Below, piece by piece: positions 47,892 through 56,893 of a stretch of DNA of 64,000 nucleotides. The translations under genes and the position numbers were made by a program. Location: positions 4,285,501-4,349,500 of the forward strand of contig NZ_CP150667.1 in assembly GCF_038024065.1 (NCBI RefSeq), given 5' to 3'. Source of the DNA: Polaribacter sejongensis. GTDB taxonomy: Bacteria > Bacteroidota > Bacteroidia > Flavobacteriales > Flavobacteriaceae. The notes under the pieces are model-generated. The model had not been told where the DNA came from. It made no database searches and saw nothing but the letters and a program-made list of their open reading frames with translations. The stretch's first letter is position 1; each line of letters starts with the position of its first letter.

Positions 47892-49109
47892 ATGATTGAT
47901 TTAATTCATCAAAATGTAGAGGCTAATAACGTAATCGTTTTTGTACACGGTTTCGTTGGCGGAAAGACTACATGGATAAATGAAAACGGAGAGAAACCTT
48001 TAATAGATTCTCTTTTATTAGAGGATGAGATTTATACAAATTTTGATATAGGAGTTTTTACTTATCATACACAACTATTAGAACTTTTTCCGAAAATTAA
48101 AAAATTAAAAAATATGATATGGGGAAAGAAAACTACTACAAATTCTCCTATTGATGATATTGCTAAAATTTTAAAAACTTCAATAACGTATAGATGTGAA
48201 AAATATGATAATATTATTTTGATAGGTCATAGCATGGGAGGACTTGTATCTAAAAGATTTATTCTTGATGATATAAATGAGTTTAGTGTATCGAGGGTTA
48301 AATTATATATATCGTTAGCAACACCACATTCAGGATCTAATTTGGCGAATTTGGGAGGTAAGATTGTAGATAATTTGCAAGTGAACGATATGAAACCATT
48401 AGGTAAGAATATAAATGAATTAAATGATGAATGGGTTAAATGCACAAACCTTCCTAAAAGGTTTTATGCCCAAGGAATGAGTGATAAAATTGTTCCTAAA
48501 GAAAGTTCCGTTGCCTTAGATAGAGATAAACAGAAAATTTTTTATTCTGACGATGATCATTTTAGTATTATTATCCCGGATAACGAGAATGATAATATAC
48601 TATTAGCCTTAAAATCAGAGCTAATTAAGTTTTTTAAAAACGAACAAATAAGTTCAATAAAGAATAATGAAGTTTTTAAAGATAAGGGGCAATATGATGA
48701 TGAAGTTTTTGTGTTAAAATTAATTATAGCTGATGTTCATGATACCCTTATAAGTGGAGCGAAACATGCTTTTTTTAGTGCAGAATTTACAGCAAGAAAG
48801 CTTGTGGCACTTGGAGTAGATGTAAGTGAGTTATCATTATTATATGAGAAAATTAAGCAACTATACATAATTGAATTTGGAGAATTAATTACTGGAAAAC
48901 ATAATAGTTCAAATGCTCTTGTTAATGCAATCCACAAACAAATACTTGAAAAAGATAGAAATTATTTAAATAGTAATTTTTCTGCACTAGAAGGGCTTCA
49001 AAAGTATGGCATGCTTCATCAATTATCAATAAAGGATGAAGATATATGGTGGGCTAAAGATAATGATATCAAAACCTTTAATGAGTTCAAAGACAATAAG
49101 TCTAAGTAA
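47892..49109 (+). CDS. Alpha/beta-hydrolase effector with ABC-3C-type C-terminal domain
   Basis: 405 residues. The N-terminal half is a serine hydrolase/lipase-like domain: oxyanion region VFVHGFVGGKTTW, nucleophile S114 in GHSMGG, then probable D198 (GMSDKIVP) and H223 (DDDHFS). The C-terminal part (about 270-390) is helical and ends in GMLHQLSIKDEDIWW. This resembles the C-terminal domain that tethers effectors in ABC-three-component (ABC-3C) conflict systems, so the protein would be the toxic effector, possibly a phospholipase or esterase. It is followed after 18 bases by the middle component. There is no signal peptide or membrane span. Substrate unknown. Confidence 0.75.
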   Translation: MIDLIHQNVEANNVIVFVHGFVGGKTTWINENGEKPLIDSLLLEDEIYTNFDIGVFTYHTQLLELFPKIKKLKNMIWGKKTTTNSPIDDIAKILKTSITYRCEKYDNIILIGHSMGGLVSKRFILDDINEFSVSRVKLYISLATPHSGSNLANLGGKIVDNLQVNDMKPLGKNINELNDEWVKCTNLPKRFYAQGMSDKIVPKESSVALDRDKQKIFYSDDDHFSIIIPDNENDNILLALKSELIKFFKNEQISSIKNNEVFKDKGQYDDEVFVLKLIIADVHDTLISGAKHAFFSAEFTARKLVALGVDVSELSLLYEKIKQLYIIEFGELITGKHNSSNALVNAIHKQILEKDRNYLNSNFSALEGLQKYGMLHQLSIKDEDIWWAKDNDIKTFNEFKDNKSK

Positions 49110-49127
49110 AATTATAAATCTTCATCT

Positions 49128-49637
49128 ATGTTACCTTTTTATATTCCCGATTTTGAAGTAAATCTAAAAATAGGTAAAATGATTTCTTTATTGAATCAAT
49201 TATCTTTTAATAGAAATGAGTCTCCAGTATTAACATTGGAGAAAATAGCCTTGTTTGAGTTTTTATCTAAACATCCATATTTATTGAATAGGATATTACA
49301 TCAAAAAGACAAAGAAATGGTTGAATTTATACGGTCAGAAATTTATTCAATCGAAGCTCAATTTCCAAATAGGAAAAAACTTTATGATCTTAAGGAAATA
49401 AAAAAAATATTAAATATTCTCATAGTTTATGGTTTTGCTGATGTAAAATTAAAGAATGGAATAGATGTTTATTATCAAGTTACTGAAGAGGGTAAAGTAT
49501 ATGCAGATATGCTTAAATCAGCCTTTTTTGCAAGGATGAGTGTTATTTTTTTAAAAATGAAGCCCTTACAGTCTCAGACATTTTCGAATACAAATAGTTT
49601 AATTGAATACTATATAAAAGATGGCTCTAAAAATTAA
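49128..49637 (+). CDS. ABC-3C middle-component-like protein
   Basis: 169 residues, helical and partly winged-helix-like (VLTLEKIALFEFLSKHPYLLN ... LYDLKEIKKILNILIVYGFADVKLKNGIDVYYQVTEEGKVYADML). It has no catalytic motif. Size, fold pattern and place between an effector and a DUF3732-like ATPase fit the 'middle component' of ABC-3C systems, thought to bridge the two. Its end overlaps the ATPase start by 17 bases, so translation is coupled and a stable complex is likely. The subclass cannot be named by eye. Confidence 0.65.
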   Translation: MLPFYIPDFEVNLKIGKMISLLNQLSFNRNESPVLTLEKIALFEFLSKHPYLLNRILHQKDKEMVEFIRSEIYSIEAQFPNRKKLYDLKEIKKILNILIVYGFADVKLKNGIDVYYQVTEEGKVYADMLKSAFFARMSVIFLKMKPLQSQTFSNTNSLIEYYIKDGSKN

Positions 49638-51630
49638 AATACCTAAACTAATAGTTAATCAACTAACTCTTGTCGGGCATAGGAAAAATTATGACGTTTT
49701 TTTTAAAAAGGGTTTGAATATTGTTTACGGTGATTCAGATACAGGAAAGTCGAGTGTTTTGAGTTTAATAGATTATTTGTTGGGAGCAAGTAAAGTTCCT
49801 TTGTATGATGAAATAGAAATTGCTGGAAAGTACTGTTTACTTGAATTAGAATTGTCTGGAGAACTTTTTACTATTAAAAGAGATCTCTTTGAATCTAATA
49901 AAGATATAGAAGTATACAGATCTAATATTGAAAATTTAGAAGATAGTTTCCCTAAATTTTATTCACCTAATTACAAAAGGGAAGGAATTGATGGTTATTT
50001 TTCTGAATTCTTATTAGCGAATATGAATATTCCAATAACTAAAATAAAACAATCTCCATCAAAAGAAGATTCAAAGATGAGTTCCTTGAGTTTTAGGGAT
50101 ATTAATAAGTTTATTTATTTGGATCAGGATCAGGTAGGAACTAAAAGAATCTTTGGCGATAATTATTTTAGAATATCAAAATTGAAAGAGGGTTTTAAAC
50201 ACATGCATAATGTGTTAGATTCACAAATTTCAGAATTAGATAATGCAATATCTGAAAAAGTTAATGAAAGAAAAGAATTGAATAAAAAAAACTTATCTGT
50301 ATCATCCTTTTTAAATGAAACTAAAGTTTATTCTCTTGATCAATTAAATAGGAAAAAGGAAGAGAAGGAAGATGAGGTTTTTAGTATTAATCAAAAGATA
50401 AAAAGTATTGATGAAGACATTATCTCTAATAGTCAAGGGATGAATAGCTTAAGAGAGGATGTTAATTCTTATGAAAATAAATTAAAGTATTTGTACGAGG
50501 AGAAATCGACAAAACAAGAAGAATTAAAACAAAATGTATCATTAAGAAATGAATATAATAATGATATAAAAAAAATGATTGCAACTGTTGAGGTTCTTGA
50601 AAAGTTGCCAAATTTGATTGATAGAAAAACAGAATGTCCAGTTTGCGAACAGGAAATGAATTTAAGTTCTTTGAAGAAAGGGCTTGTTGAAACTGACCCT
50701 AAGATTATAAAATCAGAATTAAATGGAATTAAAAGAAGGAAAAAAGATTTAGATAAGATTTATTCTCAACTAATAGATAAAATTGATTCAAATAAGGTAT
50801 TGATTGATAATCATAAAATTGAACTTGATGAATTACGACTCCAATTTGATAGACAAACAAAAGATATAGTTACACCATATATAAGCCAAAGAGATAGTCT
50901 TACAAATAGAGCTGGGGAGATTCGAAGTGATATTAAAAATTTAAAATACTTTTATAAAATTAGAAACCAACAATCAACAATTGAATCTGAAATTGTGACT
51001 CTTGATAAAATTATCACAAACTTTTCTGAGGATTTAAAATTTTTAAAAGATTCAGCTCCTACATTAGATAGGGTCTTTATAAAGTTGAGAGATAGTTTAA
51101 TAGGTTTTTTGAATTTCATTGGAATGAAAAATGTTCATGGAGTCACAATTTCTGATAAATCATATCTCCCTATGATTAGAAATAAAAATTATGAAGAAAT
51201 TACTTCCGGAGGTGTAAGAACATTAACATCAATAGGTTATTTTATCAGCTTACTTGAATATGCGATTCATAACTCTGTTAATTACCCTTCTTTTTTAATG
51301 ATTGATACTATAGCTAAATACATTGGTAAAACTAAATCTGAATATGACTTAGGAACAAATTTAAATGATGATTTAATTGAAGGTATGAATGATTCCACTA
51401 AATATGAAAACATTTATAGATACTTACTTAATTTGAATAATCAGAATCCTGAAAACTTCCAAATGATAATTGTTGATAATGATATTCCTACTAATTTAGA
51501 AAGTAAATTGAAGCCTTTTATAGTAAAACATTTTAGTACAAATCCAATTGATGAGGACACCGAAATTGGTTTTATTAATGATGCTAATAATTTTACAGGT
51601 TTTGATTCTCAAGAAGAGTTGGAATTATAA
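49621..51630 (+). CDS. DUF3732-like SMC/Rad50-type ATPase of an ABC-3C system
   Basis: 669 residues. Walker A is GDSDTGKSS with K43. Long coiled coils (about 205-330 and 350-480) flank a zinc-hook motif C339-P-V-C342 (TECPVCEQEM). The ABC signature is replaced by S529-G-G (ITSGGVRTLTS), and Walker B is probably LMIDT with D562. This is the layout of the DUF3732 ATPases in ABC-3C systems, which are believed to sense DNA or nucleoprotein and release the effector. The start overlaps the middle component. The KAP NTPase gene follows after 33 bases. Confidence 0.8.
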   Translation: MALKIKIPKLIVNQLTLVGHRKNYDVFFKKGLNIVYGDSDTGKSSVLSLIDYLLGASKVPLYDEIEIAGKYCLLELELSGELFTIKRDLFESNKDIEVYRSNIENLEDSFPKFYSPNYKREGIDGYFSEFLLANMNIPITKIKQSPSKEDSKMSSLSFRDINKFIYLDQDQVGTKRIFGDNYFRISKLKEGFKHMHNVLDSQISELDNAISEKVNERKELNKKNLSVSSFLNETKVYSLDQLNRKKEEKEDEVFSINQKIKSIDEDIISNSQGMNSLREDVNSYENKLKYLYEEKSTKQEELKQNVSLRNEYNNDIKKMIATVEVLEKLPNLIDRKTECPVCEQEMNLSSLKKGLVETDPKIIKSELNGIKRRKKDLDKIYSQLIDKIDSNKVLIDNHKIELDELRLQFDRQTKDIVTPYISQRDSLTNRAGEIRSDIKNLKYFYKIRNQQSTIESEIVTLDKIITNFSEDLKFLKDSAPTLDRVFIKLRDSLIGFLNFIGMKNVHGVTISDKSYLPMIRNKNYEEITSGGVRTLTSIGYFISLLEYAIHNSVNYPSFLMIDTIAKYIGKTKSEYDLGTNLNDDLIEGMNDSTKYENIYRYLLNLNNQNPENFQMIIVDNDIPTNLESKLKPFIVKHFSTNPIDEDTEIGFINDANNFTGFDSQEELEL

Positions 51631-51663
51631 TGAGTTTTTTAATAAACCTTTTTAAATAATAAT

Positions 51664-53502
51664 ATGGATAAAGAAAAAATAGAGGTAATATTTACAGATT
51701 ATTTAAAAAAACAAAACACTCAATATGCTCTTTTATTGAATGGTAAATGGGGTAGTGGAAAGACTTTTTTTTGGAAGAATATATTAAAAGGTATAGCTGG
51801 GAAAGAAAAATTTGAAAGTGTTTACATTTCCTTAAATGGTATTAACAGTATTTCCGAATTAGAAGGAGTTTTGTTTACTCAAGTTTTACCTCTAATAAAA
51901 AAAATAGAAAATCCGTATTTAATTAATTCGATGCTTCTTTTAAGAAACGCAACAAATGTAGTAGGAAACATATTTGGAGGGGGTACAAAACTTAAGGATT
52001 TGTTTTTAGGAGTAAAGACTAATTTCAATTTATCAAAAACGGTTTTTTGTTTTGATGATTTAGAGAGGTGTAGTGTGTCTATAGATGAAGTGTTAGGCTT
52101 TATTAATAATTACACTGAGCATAAAAATGTTAAAGTAATTATTTGTGGAGATGAATCTGAAATAATAGAAAAGGATAAATACAATAGAATTAAAGAAAAA
52201 ACGATAGGCAACGTTTTAGCTTATTTACCTAATTTGGACTCTATATATCAGACAATAATATATAGGTATTCTGAAGATAAACTTTTTGAAAAGTTTTTAA
52301 GGGATTATAAAAGTGAAATATTGAGTGAATTTAAAAAACACGGGATATTAAACTTGAGAACTCTAAATTTTTGTATAGATGTTATTAAATATATTCATCC
52401 TGTCATTAAATCGATAGGCAAGGAGTCTGTACTTAAAATTATTTTTTTTATTAGTATTATATGTATTGAATATAAAAATGGAAAATTAACCTCATCAGAC
52501 TATAAGGACGCTAAAGGCTTAGAGGAATTAAATTATTACGACTTAGGTGATTTAGAATTGAATATTGATAACCTACTTAACTTTAAAGCAGATGATAATG
52601 AGAAGGACAAAAAAGTTGAGTATAATGAATACTTCAAGAAGAAATATATTAATAACGATAATATAAAACTGTATAAGTTTTATAAGCCAGTTTTCACTTT
52701 TATTTTAACAGGCTTTTTAAACAAAAATAAATTAATAGAAATTTTAAAAGCTGACAAAATTCATCTTGAATTAGAAGAGACAAAACAGTTTAACAAATTA
52801 ATGGGTTATAATTTCAGAGATCTAAGTAATGAGGAGTTTAATACATTAACATCTGTTGTTATTAAATATGCTGAAGAAGGAAAGTATAGTCTTTATGATA
52901 TGGTCACTATTAATAATAATTATCTATTTTATATAAACAATGATTTATTAAATCTTACAGAACAAAAACTTAACTTATACTTAGAGTCAGGGCTTGAAAA
53001 GCTTAAGGATAATGGGGAAATTGATGTGAGTAAAATGGACGGTCTAAAACATTTTTATAATCAAAGAACCCCAGAAGAACAGGCGTTTGTCTTAAAAGTG
53101 GAAGAGATACACAATCAAATATATAATTTAGATGTTCAGAAAAAGGCATTAGAATTATTTGAAATTTTAAATAAGAATAATAAAGAGTTAAAAGAGTTTT
53201 TTACGAAATATAATTATAGTAATGAGCTCTTTAAATTTTTAGATGTTGATTTGGTTTTTGAAATAATTACAGAAGAGATGTCTAATGAGATGTTGAAAAA
53301 TTTAATTATTCAATTAAAGATTAGGTATGAAAACTTCTATTTTGAAAATTACATTGAAGACTTACCTTTCTTTGAAGATTTAGATGTCCTTCTATATTGT
53401 TATATAGAGGGAAATATAATTTTACAACCGAAAAAATTTTTGATAAAAGATTTAAGTTCAGTAGTTGAGAGTATTTTAGATAAATTGTCTGAAGATTTAT
53501 AA
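51664..53502 (+). CDS. KAP-family P-loop NTPase
   Basis: 612 residues. Walker A is NGKWGSGKTF (K33) and Walker B is VFCFDDLERC (D131-D132), followed by VIICGDESEI, all typical of KAP NTPases. Unlike many KAP proteins, no membrane helices interrupt the P-loop domain. The C-terminal 350 residues are helical and unassigned. KAP proteins occur repeatedly in defence loci, often as regulators or sensors. It stands 33 bases after the ABC-type ATPase on the same strand, so it is probably the fourth gene of the cargo operon. Whether it works with the other three is unproved. Confidence 0.78.
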   Translation: MDKEKIEVIFTDYLKKQNTQYALLLNGKWGSGKTFFWKNILKGIAGKEKFESVYISLNGINSISELEGVLFTQVLPLIKKIENPYLINSMLLLRNATNVVGNIFGGGTKLKDLFLGVKTNFNLSKTVFCFDDLERCSVSIDEVLGFINNYTEHKNVKVIICGDESEIIEKDKYNRIKEKTIGNVLAYLPNLDSIYQTIIYRYSEDKLFEKFLRDYKSEILSEFKKHGILNLRTLNFCIDVIKYIHPVIKSIGKESVLKIIFFISIICIEYKNGKLTSSDYKDAKGLEELNYYDLGDLELNIDNLLNFKADDNEKDKKVEYNEYFKKKYINNDNIKLYKFYKPVFTFILTGFLNKNKLIEILKADKIHLELEETKQFNKLMGYNFRDLSNEEFNTLTSVVIKYAEEGKYSLYDMVTINNNYLFYINNDLLNLTEQKLNLYLESGLEKLKDNGEIDVSKMDGLKHFYNQRTPEEQAFVLKVEEIHNQIYNLDVQKKALELFEILNKNNKELKEFFTKYNYSNELFKFLDVDLVFEIITEEMSNEMLKNLIIQLKIRYENFYFENYIEDLPFFEDLDVLLYCYIEGNIILQPKKFLIKDLSSVVESILDKLSEDL

Positions 53503-53771
53503 AACTAAAATAAATATTTTTTTTTAATTACTTAGATACCAAAATTGTAATGTTTTTTGTCAGTAATTAAAATAGGTCGTCTGTTCAATTAAATTGGATA
53601 AAGTTTTGAATGAAACAAAAGGGTTCAAGTTAATCCAAAGTTTGAAAGAAAAATAAAGAATGTGTTAAGGTCAAAAGGAACCAAGAAGTCGTTTGCAAGT
53701 GATTGGCCAAAAGAAATTTATAAAATTTTAGAACAAACATTTTATCAATTTCTATCTATTATGGAGTCTGA
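53503..53771. other. Junction region between cargo operon and truncated traG
   Basis: No complete gene is seen. A 60-codon open stretch without a start (53614-53796, plus strand; GTKKSFASDWPKEIYKILEQ and further to SLDQ) reads like the tail of a lost gene. It runs a few bases into the truncated traG end in the opposite direction. This is consistent with a deletion or recombination scar. Confidence 0.4.
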
Positions 53772-54746
53772 TTACTTAAGATCCTTAGACCAATAAATAA
53801 TATTGAGATGTCCACGCACAATACGTGCATTATCATCCATATTGATCTGATCAAGAATGTGCTGAATTTTTCCAAGAAGTACTTTGTTTTGTGATCCGAA
53901 ATTAGAACTCTTTTGAAGTTCCTCTATTTTTTTGTCAAGCAGCTTGCGCCATTTGTGTTTGTTGTCTAAATAGATAATTTGGTTTACAATATGGTTTTCA
54001 TTTAGCGTAAGCCCTAGGCCATCAATAAACCCTTGATGAAATACAAAATCATCTGTAGTGAATTTCTCATTGGTTTTGCTACTCTGTACACTTTCGCCAA
54101 AGCACAGTTCGCTATTGATGGCAAGGGCATCAAAATAATTTTCGCCAATATTGACGTTTTTCTTATCAAGTACTATATCAGTGTCATAACCTTTATTAAA
54201 ACCATTAAAATAGTCGGTAGTAAGTTGTTGAATTTCCTCTTTTTCTAATGGTAGAAAGGTTGTTTTTCTACAATTGTTAATAAAGGAAATAGCATCTGTT
54301 ACCGAGTTGGTAAAGCTTTTTACGTTGTCATCTAGTTCTTGTACAATTCCCTTTGTTACCTTTCGAAAAGGATTTACATATTTAGGATTGTTTAATGTTT
54401 TGTTTTTTGTTAAGATGAAAAATAAATAACAATTGTGGTTTATATATTCACGTCCTTTAAAATGAGTATGTGTAGCTTTTTCTAAGAAAGTGGTATTCGG
54501 TAGTTTTTCTGAAGTATATGTTTTTTTGAGATAAATGTCTTGTTTGTGAACGATCGTTCCTACAGGTAGCGATTTTAAAGACTGAAACCAAGCTCCATGT
54601 ATATCTTCAAAATCTTTTTCGGATAAGGAGTAGATTTCTGGAAGATTCCCTTTAAAACATAAGACAACATTACCATTGTTGGCAAAAATGATATTGTCTT
54701 GAATATCTGCAATTGGATGGTGTGTAGAAAGATTAATCTTGTTCAT
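53772..54746 (-). pseudogene. traG: Truncated conjugation protein TraG (N-terminal part)
   Basis: 324 residues that match the start of the CTn TraG family ATPase (HHPIADIQDNIIFANNGNVVLCFKGNLPEIYSLSEKDFEDIHGAW). Full-length TraG is about 800 residues with Walker motifs further on. Here the frame stops after YWSKDLK, before any Walker A, at the edge of foreign-looking sequence. The protein cannot power a type IV secretion system. The start overlaps the end of the traF-like gene by 14 bases, as in intact elements. The break probably came with the deletion or insertion that brought the cargo operon. Confidence 0.78.
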
Positions 54747-55017
54747 AATTGAAACCTGAATTTCTTTTGTTAGAGATTATTTTTGGGAAGACCTTAGATA
54801 TTTGAAATAATTGAGGATGATGAACTATTCGAATTAATGCGACATATAAGGCAGCGTTGAAAATTAAAAGACCAATAATTACCCAGAAGCTAAATGAAAA
54901 GATAATAACCATAAGGGTGGCAAGTATAGCCATCATCATTAATGCAAAAAGAGAAATAGGTAAACCGAAAATTTCCGCACTTTTACGAATATTTTTATAG
55001 GTGGCTAACTTTTTCAT
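54733..55017 (-). CDS. TraF-like (DUF4133) conjugation membrane protein
   Basis: 94 residues with two adjacent membrane helices (LPISLFALMMMAILATLMVIIFSF and VIIGLLIFNAALYVALI), typical of the DUF4133/TraF protein of Bacteroidota conjugative transposons. It should be part of the inner-membrane transfer channel. It follows the traE-like gene after 2 bases and overlaps traG. With the rest of the tra operon missing it is probably a relic. Confidence 0.8.
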   Translation of the reverse strand: MKKLATYKNIRKSAEIFGLPISLFALMMMAILATLMVIIFSFSFWVIIGLLIFNAALYVALIRIVHHPQLFQISKVFPKIISNKRNSGFNYEQD

Positions 55018-55019
55018 GT

Positions 55020-55307
55020 TTATACCACTATTCCAATTAAATACGTGAAAATTCCTACGACTGCTCCAGCAATTAGTACAAAGACTAAAACACGCGTAAT
55101 TCCTTTTTTTAGGTCGGCATTTTCACCGAAAAAGTGCCCTGCGTTAAATAGGAAACCAACTAAGAAAATAACTCCTAGAATTATAGGGAAAATAGTTCTT
55201 ATAGTATCGGATACATCATCAACGGATTCTTCAATACCACCAATTTGTGCAGAAAGTGAGGTAGAGAGTAATAATAAGAGAGTTGCTAAATAAATTGATT
55301 TTTTCAT
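55020..55307 (-). CDS. TraE-like (DUF4134) conjugation protein
   Basis: 95 residues. A signal peptide (ATLLLLLSTSLSAQ) is followed by two hydrophobic helices (FPIILGVIFLVGFLF and VLVFVLIAGAVVGIFTYLIGIVV), the layout of DUF4134/TraE, a small pilin- or channel-like protein. It is the first gene of the remaining tra fragment traE-traF-traG'. The promoter should lie in the AT-rich region between it and the divergent amidase gene. Confidence 0.8.
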   Translation of the reverse strand: MKKSIYLATLLLLLSTSLSAQIGGIEESVDDVSDTIRTIFPIILGVIFLVGFLFNAGHFFGENADLKKGITRVLVFVLIAGAVVGIFTYLIGIVV

Positions 55308-55495
55308 TTTAAAATATTTTAAATTATAAGGTTGTTTTTGATATTTTAAATTTACATATATTTGTTTTTAAATAATTGATAATCAGTTGTTTATTTGTAA
55401 AATATTGTTTGTCGTGAGTTGAGTTAAATTGTTGTTATTTGACATCAAACACTATGAGTTTTGAAAAATAAAATATTTAAAAGCGGAAAAATGAA

Positions 55496-56131
55496 ATGAA
55501 AAAAGTGCTTAAAAACGTCAGTTTTATCTTTTTGTTACTAAAAATGTGTGTCATTTTTGGGCAGGAAAATGTGAAACAAAAAAGAATACTTATTGATGTT
55601 GGACATGGAGGAAATGATTCCGGAGCTATCGGATTAAATGACATGAAAGAAAAGGATGTGGTACTAAATGTTGCTTTGGAGATTTTTAGACAAAATAAGC
55701 AATTAGACAAACCATTGGATATCTATTTAAGTCGATATACAGATGCATTTATTTCTTTGTCGGATAGAACTAAATTAGGCAAAACATTAAAAGCGGATAT
55801 TTTTATTTCGATGCATTGCAATCATTCTAATAACCCAAATGCGAGAGGGATTGAAGTTTATGTGGGGAAAAACTTATCGGAGAATTCTAAACAAAGTACC
55901 TGGTTGGCATTTCAATTACAAACTGTATTTAAAAAACAATTGGGTTTTGAAAGTAGGGGAGTGAAGTTTGCTAATTTTCAAGTACTACGAGAATCAATCG
56001 ATTATTATCCTGCTGTATTATTGGAATTGGGGTTTCTAAGTAATTTGGATGAATGTCGCTATTTTGCAAACAAACAAAAAATCGCATTGATTGCTCAAGC
56101 GATTTTGTTCACATTAAAAAAAATAAAATGA
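55496..56131 (+). CDS. N-acetylmuramoyl-L-alanine amidase (Amidase_3)
   Basis: 211 residues with a signal peptide (FIFLLLKMCVIFGQ). The amidase_3 zinc ligands are visible: the histidine in RILIDVGHGGNDSGA, glutamate in KEKDVVLNVALE, histidine in FISMHCNHSNN and the late glutamate in AVLLELGFLSN. It cleaves the peptide stem from peptidoglycan and, on conjugative elements, opens the wall for the transfer apparatus. It diverges from traE. Its stop overlaps the start of a short downstream gene. Confidence 0.88.
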   Translation: MKKVLKNVSFIFLLLKMCVIFGQENVKQKRILIDVGHGGNDSGAIGLNDMKEKDVVLNVALEIFRQNKQLDKPLDIYLSRYTDAFISLSDRTKLGKTLKADIFISMHCNHSNNPNARGIEVYVGKNLSENSKQSTWLAFQLQTVFKKQLGFESRGVKFANFQVLRESIDYYPAVLLELGFLSNLDECRYFANKQKIALIAQAILFTLKKIK

Positions 56132-56229
56132 TGAAAGACCTATTCTTAGAAGTAACGAAAAGTTTAAAAGAAATTATAACACACTTTATTTCGGAAATAA
56201 TTTTATGGTTTAAAAGTTTCAGAGGTTGA
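56128..56229 (+). CDS. Very small amphipathic protein
   Basis: 33 residues (MMKDLFLEVTKSLKEIITHF, then an aromatic, hydrophobic end). Its ATG overlaps the amidase stop codon (ATGA), suggesting translational coupling. It is basic and amphipathic, with no family known to me. The coupling and the clean stop just before the convergent ATPase gene support it, but it may be chance. Confidence 0.35.
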   Translation: MMKDLFLEVTKSLKEIITHFISEIILWFKSFRG

Positions 56230-56230
56230 A

Positions 56231-56893
56231 TTAAGTTCTTTTATCTGCAGATCCTTTATCAAATGCAATCAAATTGAATAGTTCACGCATTCTACTACGA
56301 ACCCGATTTCCGTATCGTTCTTCGAGTTCTTCGGCATTTAAGTTGGTGGTTGCATGTGTTTTAATTTTGTGTTTGGTTTGAAGGTAAAGCTCATAGCGAG
56401 ATAACAATACTTCTCCCATTACATTTAAATCTTTGCCATAAAATCTTCCTGCAGGTTCAATACCTAAATCATCAAAACAGAAAAATTTAGAGTTGCCATA
56501 AGATTCGATGGTTTTAAAACCCAAATGATTAAAACTGAAAGTTACATTTCTACACGGAATCATTTCATAAGGAAGTTGTAACGGAACCAGGTGTCTCAGT
56601 AGTTTCATTAAAGTTGTTTTACCACAACCAATAGGACCAGAAAGAAGAATTCCTTTGTCTGTATCTATTCCGTATTTTTTACAATTTTCTTTGTCTTTGA
56701 TGTAATAGTAGCATAGTTTACGAATGATTTCCTTGTCTTCATTATAGATTTTGAAATGCCGACCAAAGAGCAATCTACCTTTAGCGTTTAAGTATATCAA
56801 AACTTTATCAAAATCGTATATAACGTTTTTACCATCAAAATCTCCAAGCGAATACTCTACGCTTCCTTCGGTTATTTTAGAGGGGTTGTCCAT
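56231..56893 (-). CDS. DnaC/IstB-like AAA ATPase
   Basis: 220 residues. Walker A is LSGPIGCGKTTLMK and Walker B is KFFCFDDLG, and the arginine-rich end (RYGNRVRSRMRELFNLIAF) is a sensor/arginine-finger region as in helicase-loader ATPases. It probably works in replication or processing of the element. Its start overlaps the end of the replication-type gene by 17 bases, so both are one unit with the HTH gene before them. Confidence 0.75.
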   Translation of the reverse strand: MDNPSKITEGSVEYSLGDFDGKNVIYDFDKVLIYLNAKGRLLFGRHFKIYNEDKEIIRKLCYYYIKDKENCKKYGIDTDKGILLSGPIGCGKTTLMKLLRHLVPLQLPYEMIPCRNVTFSFNHLGFKTIESYGNSKFFCFDDLGIEPAGRFYGKDLNVMGEVLLSRYELYLQTKHKIKTHATTNLNAEELEERYGNRVRSRMRELFNLIAFDKGSADKRT

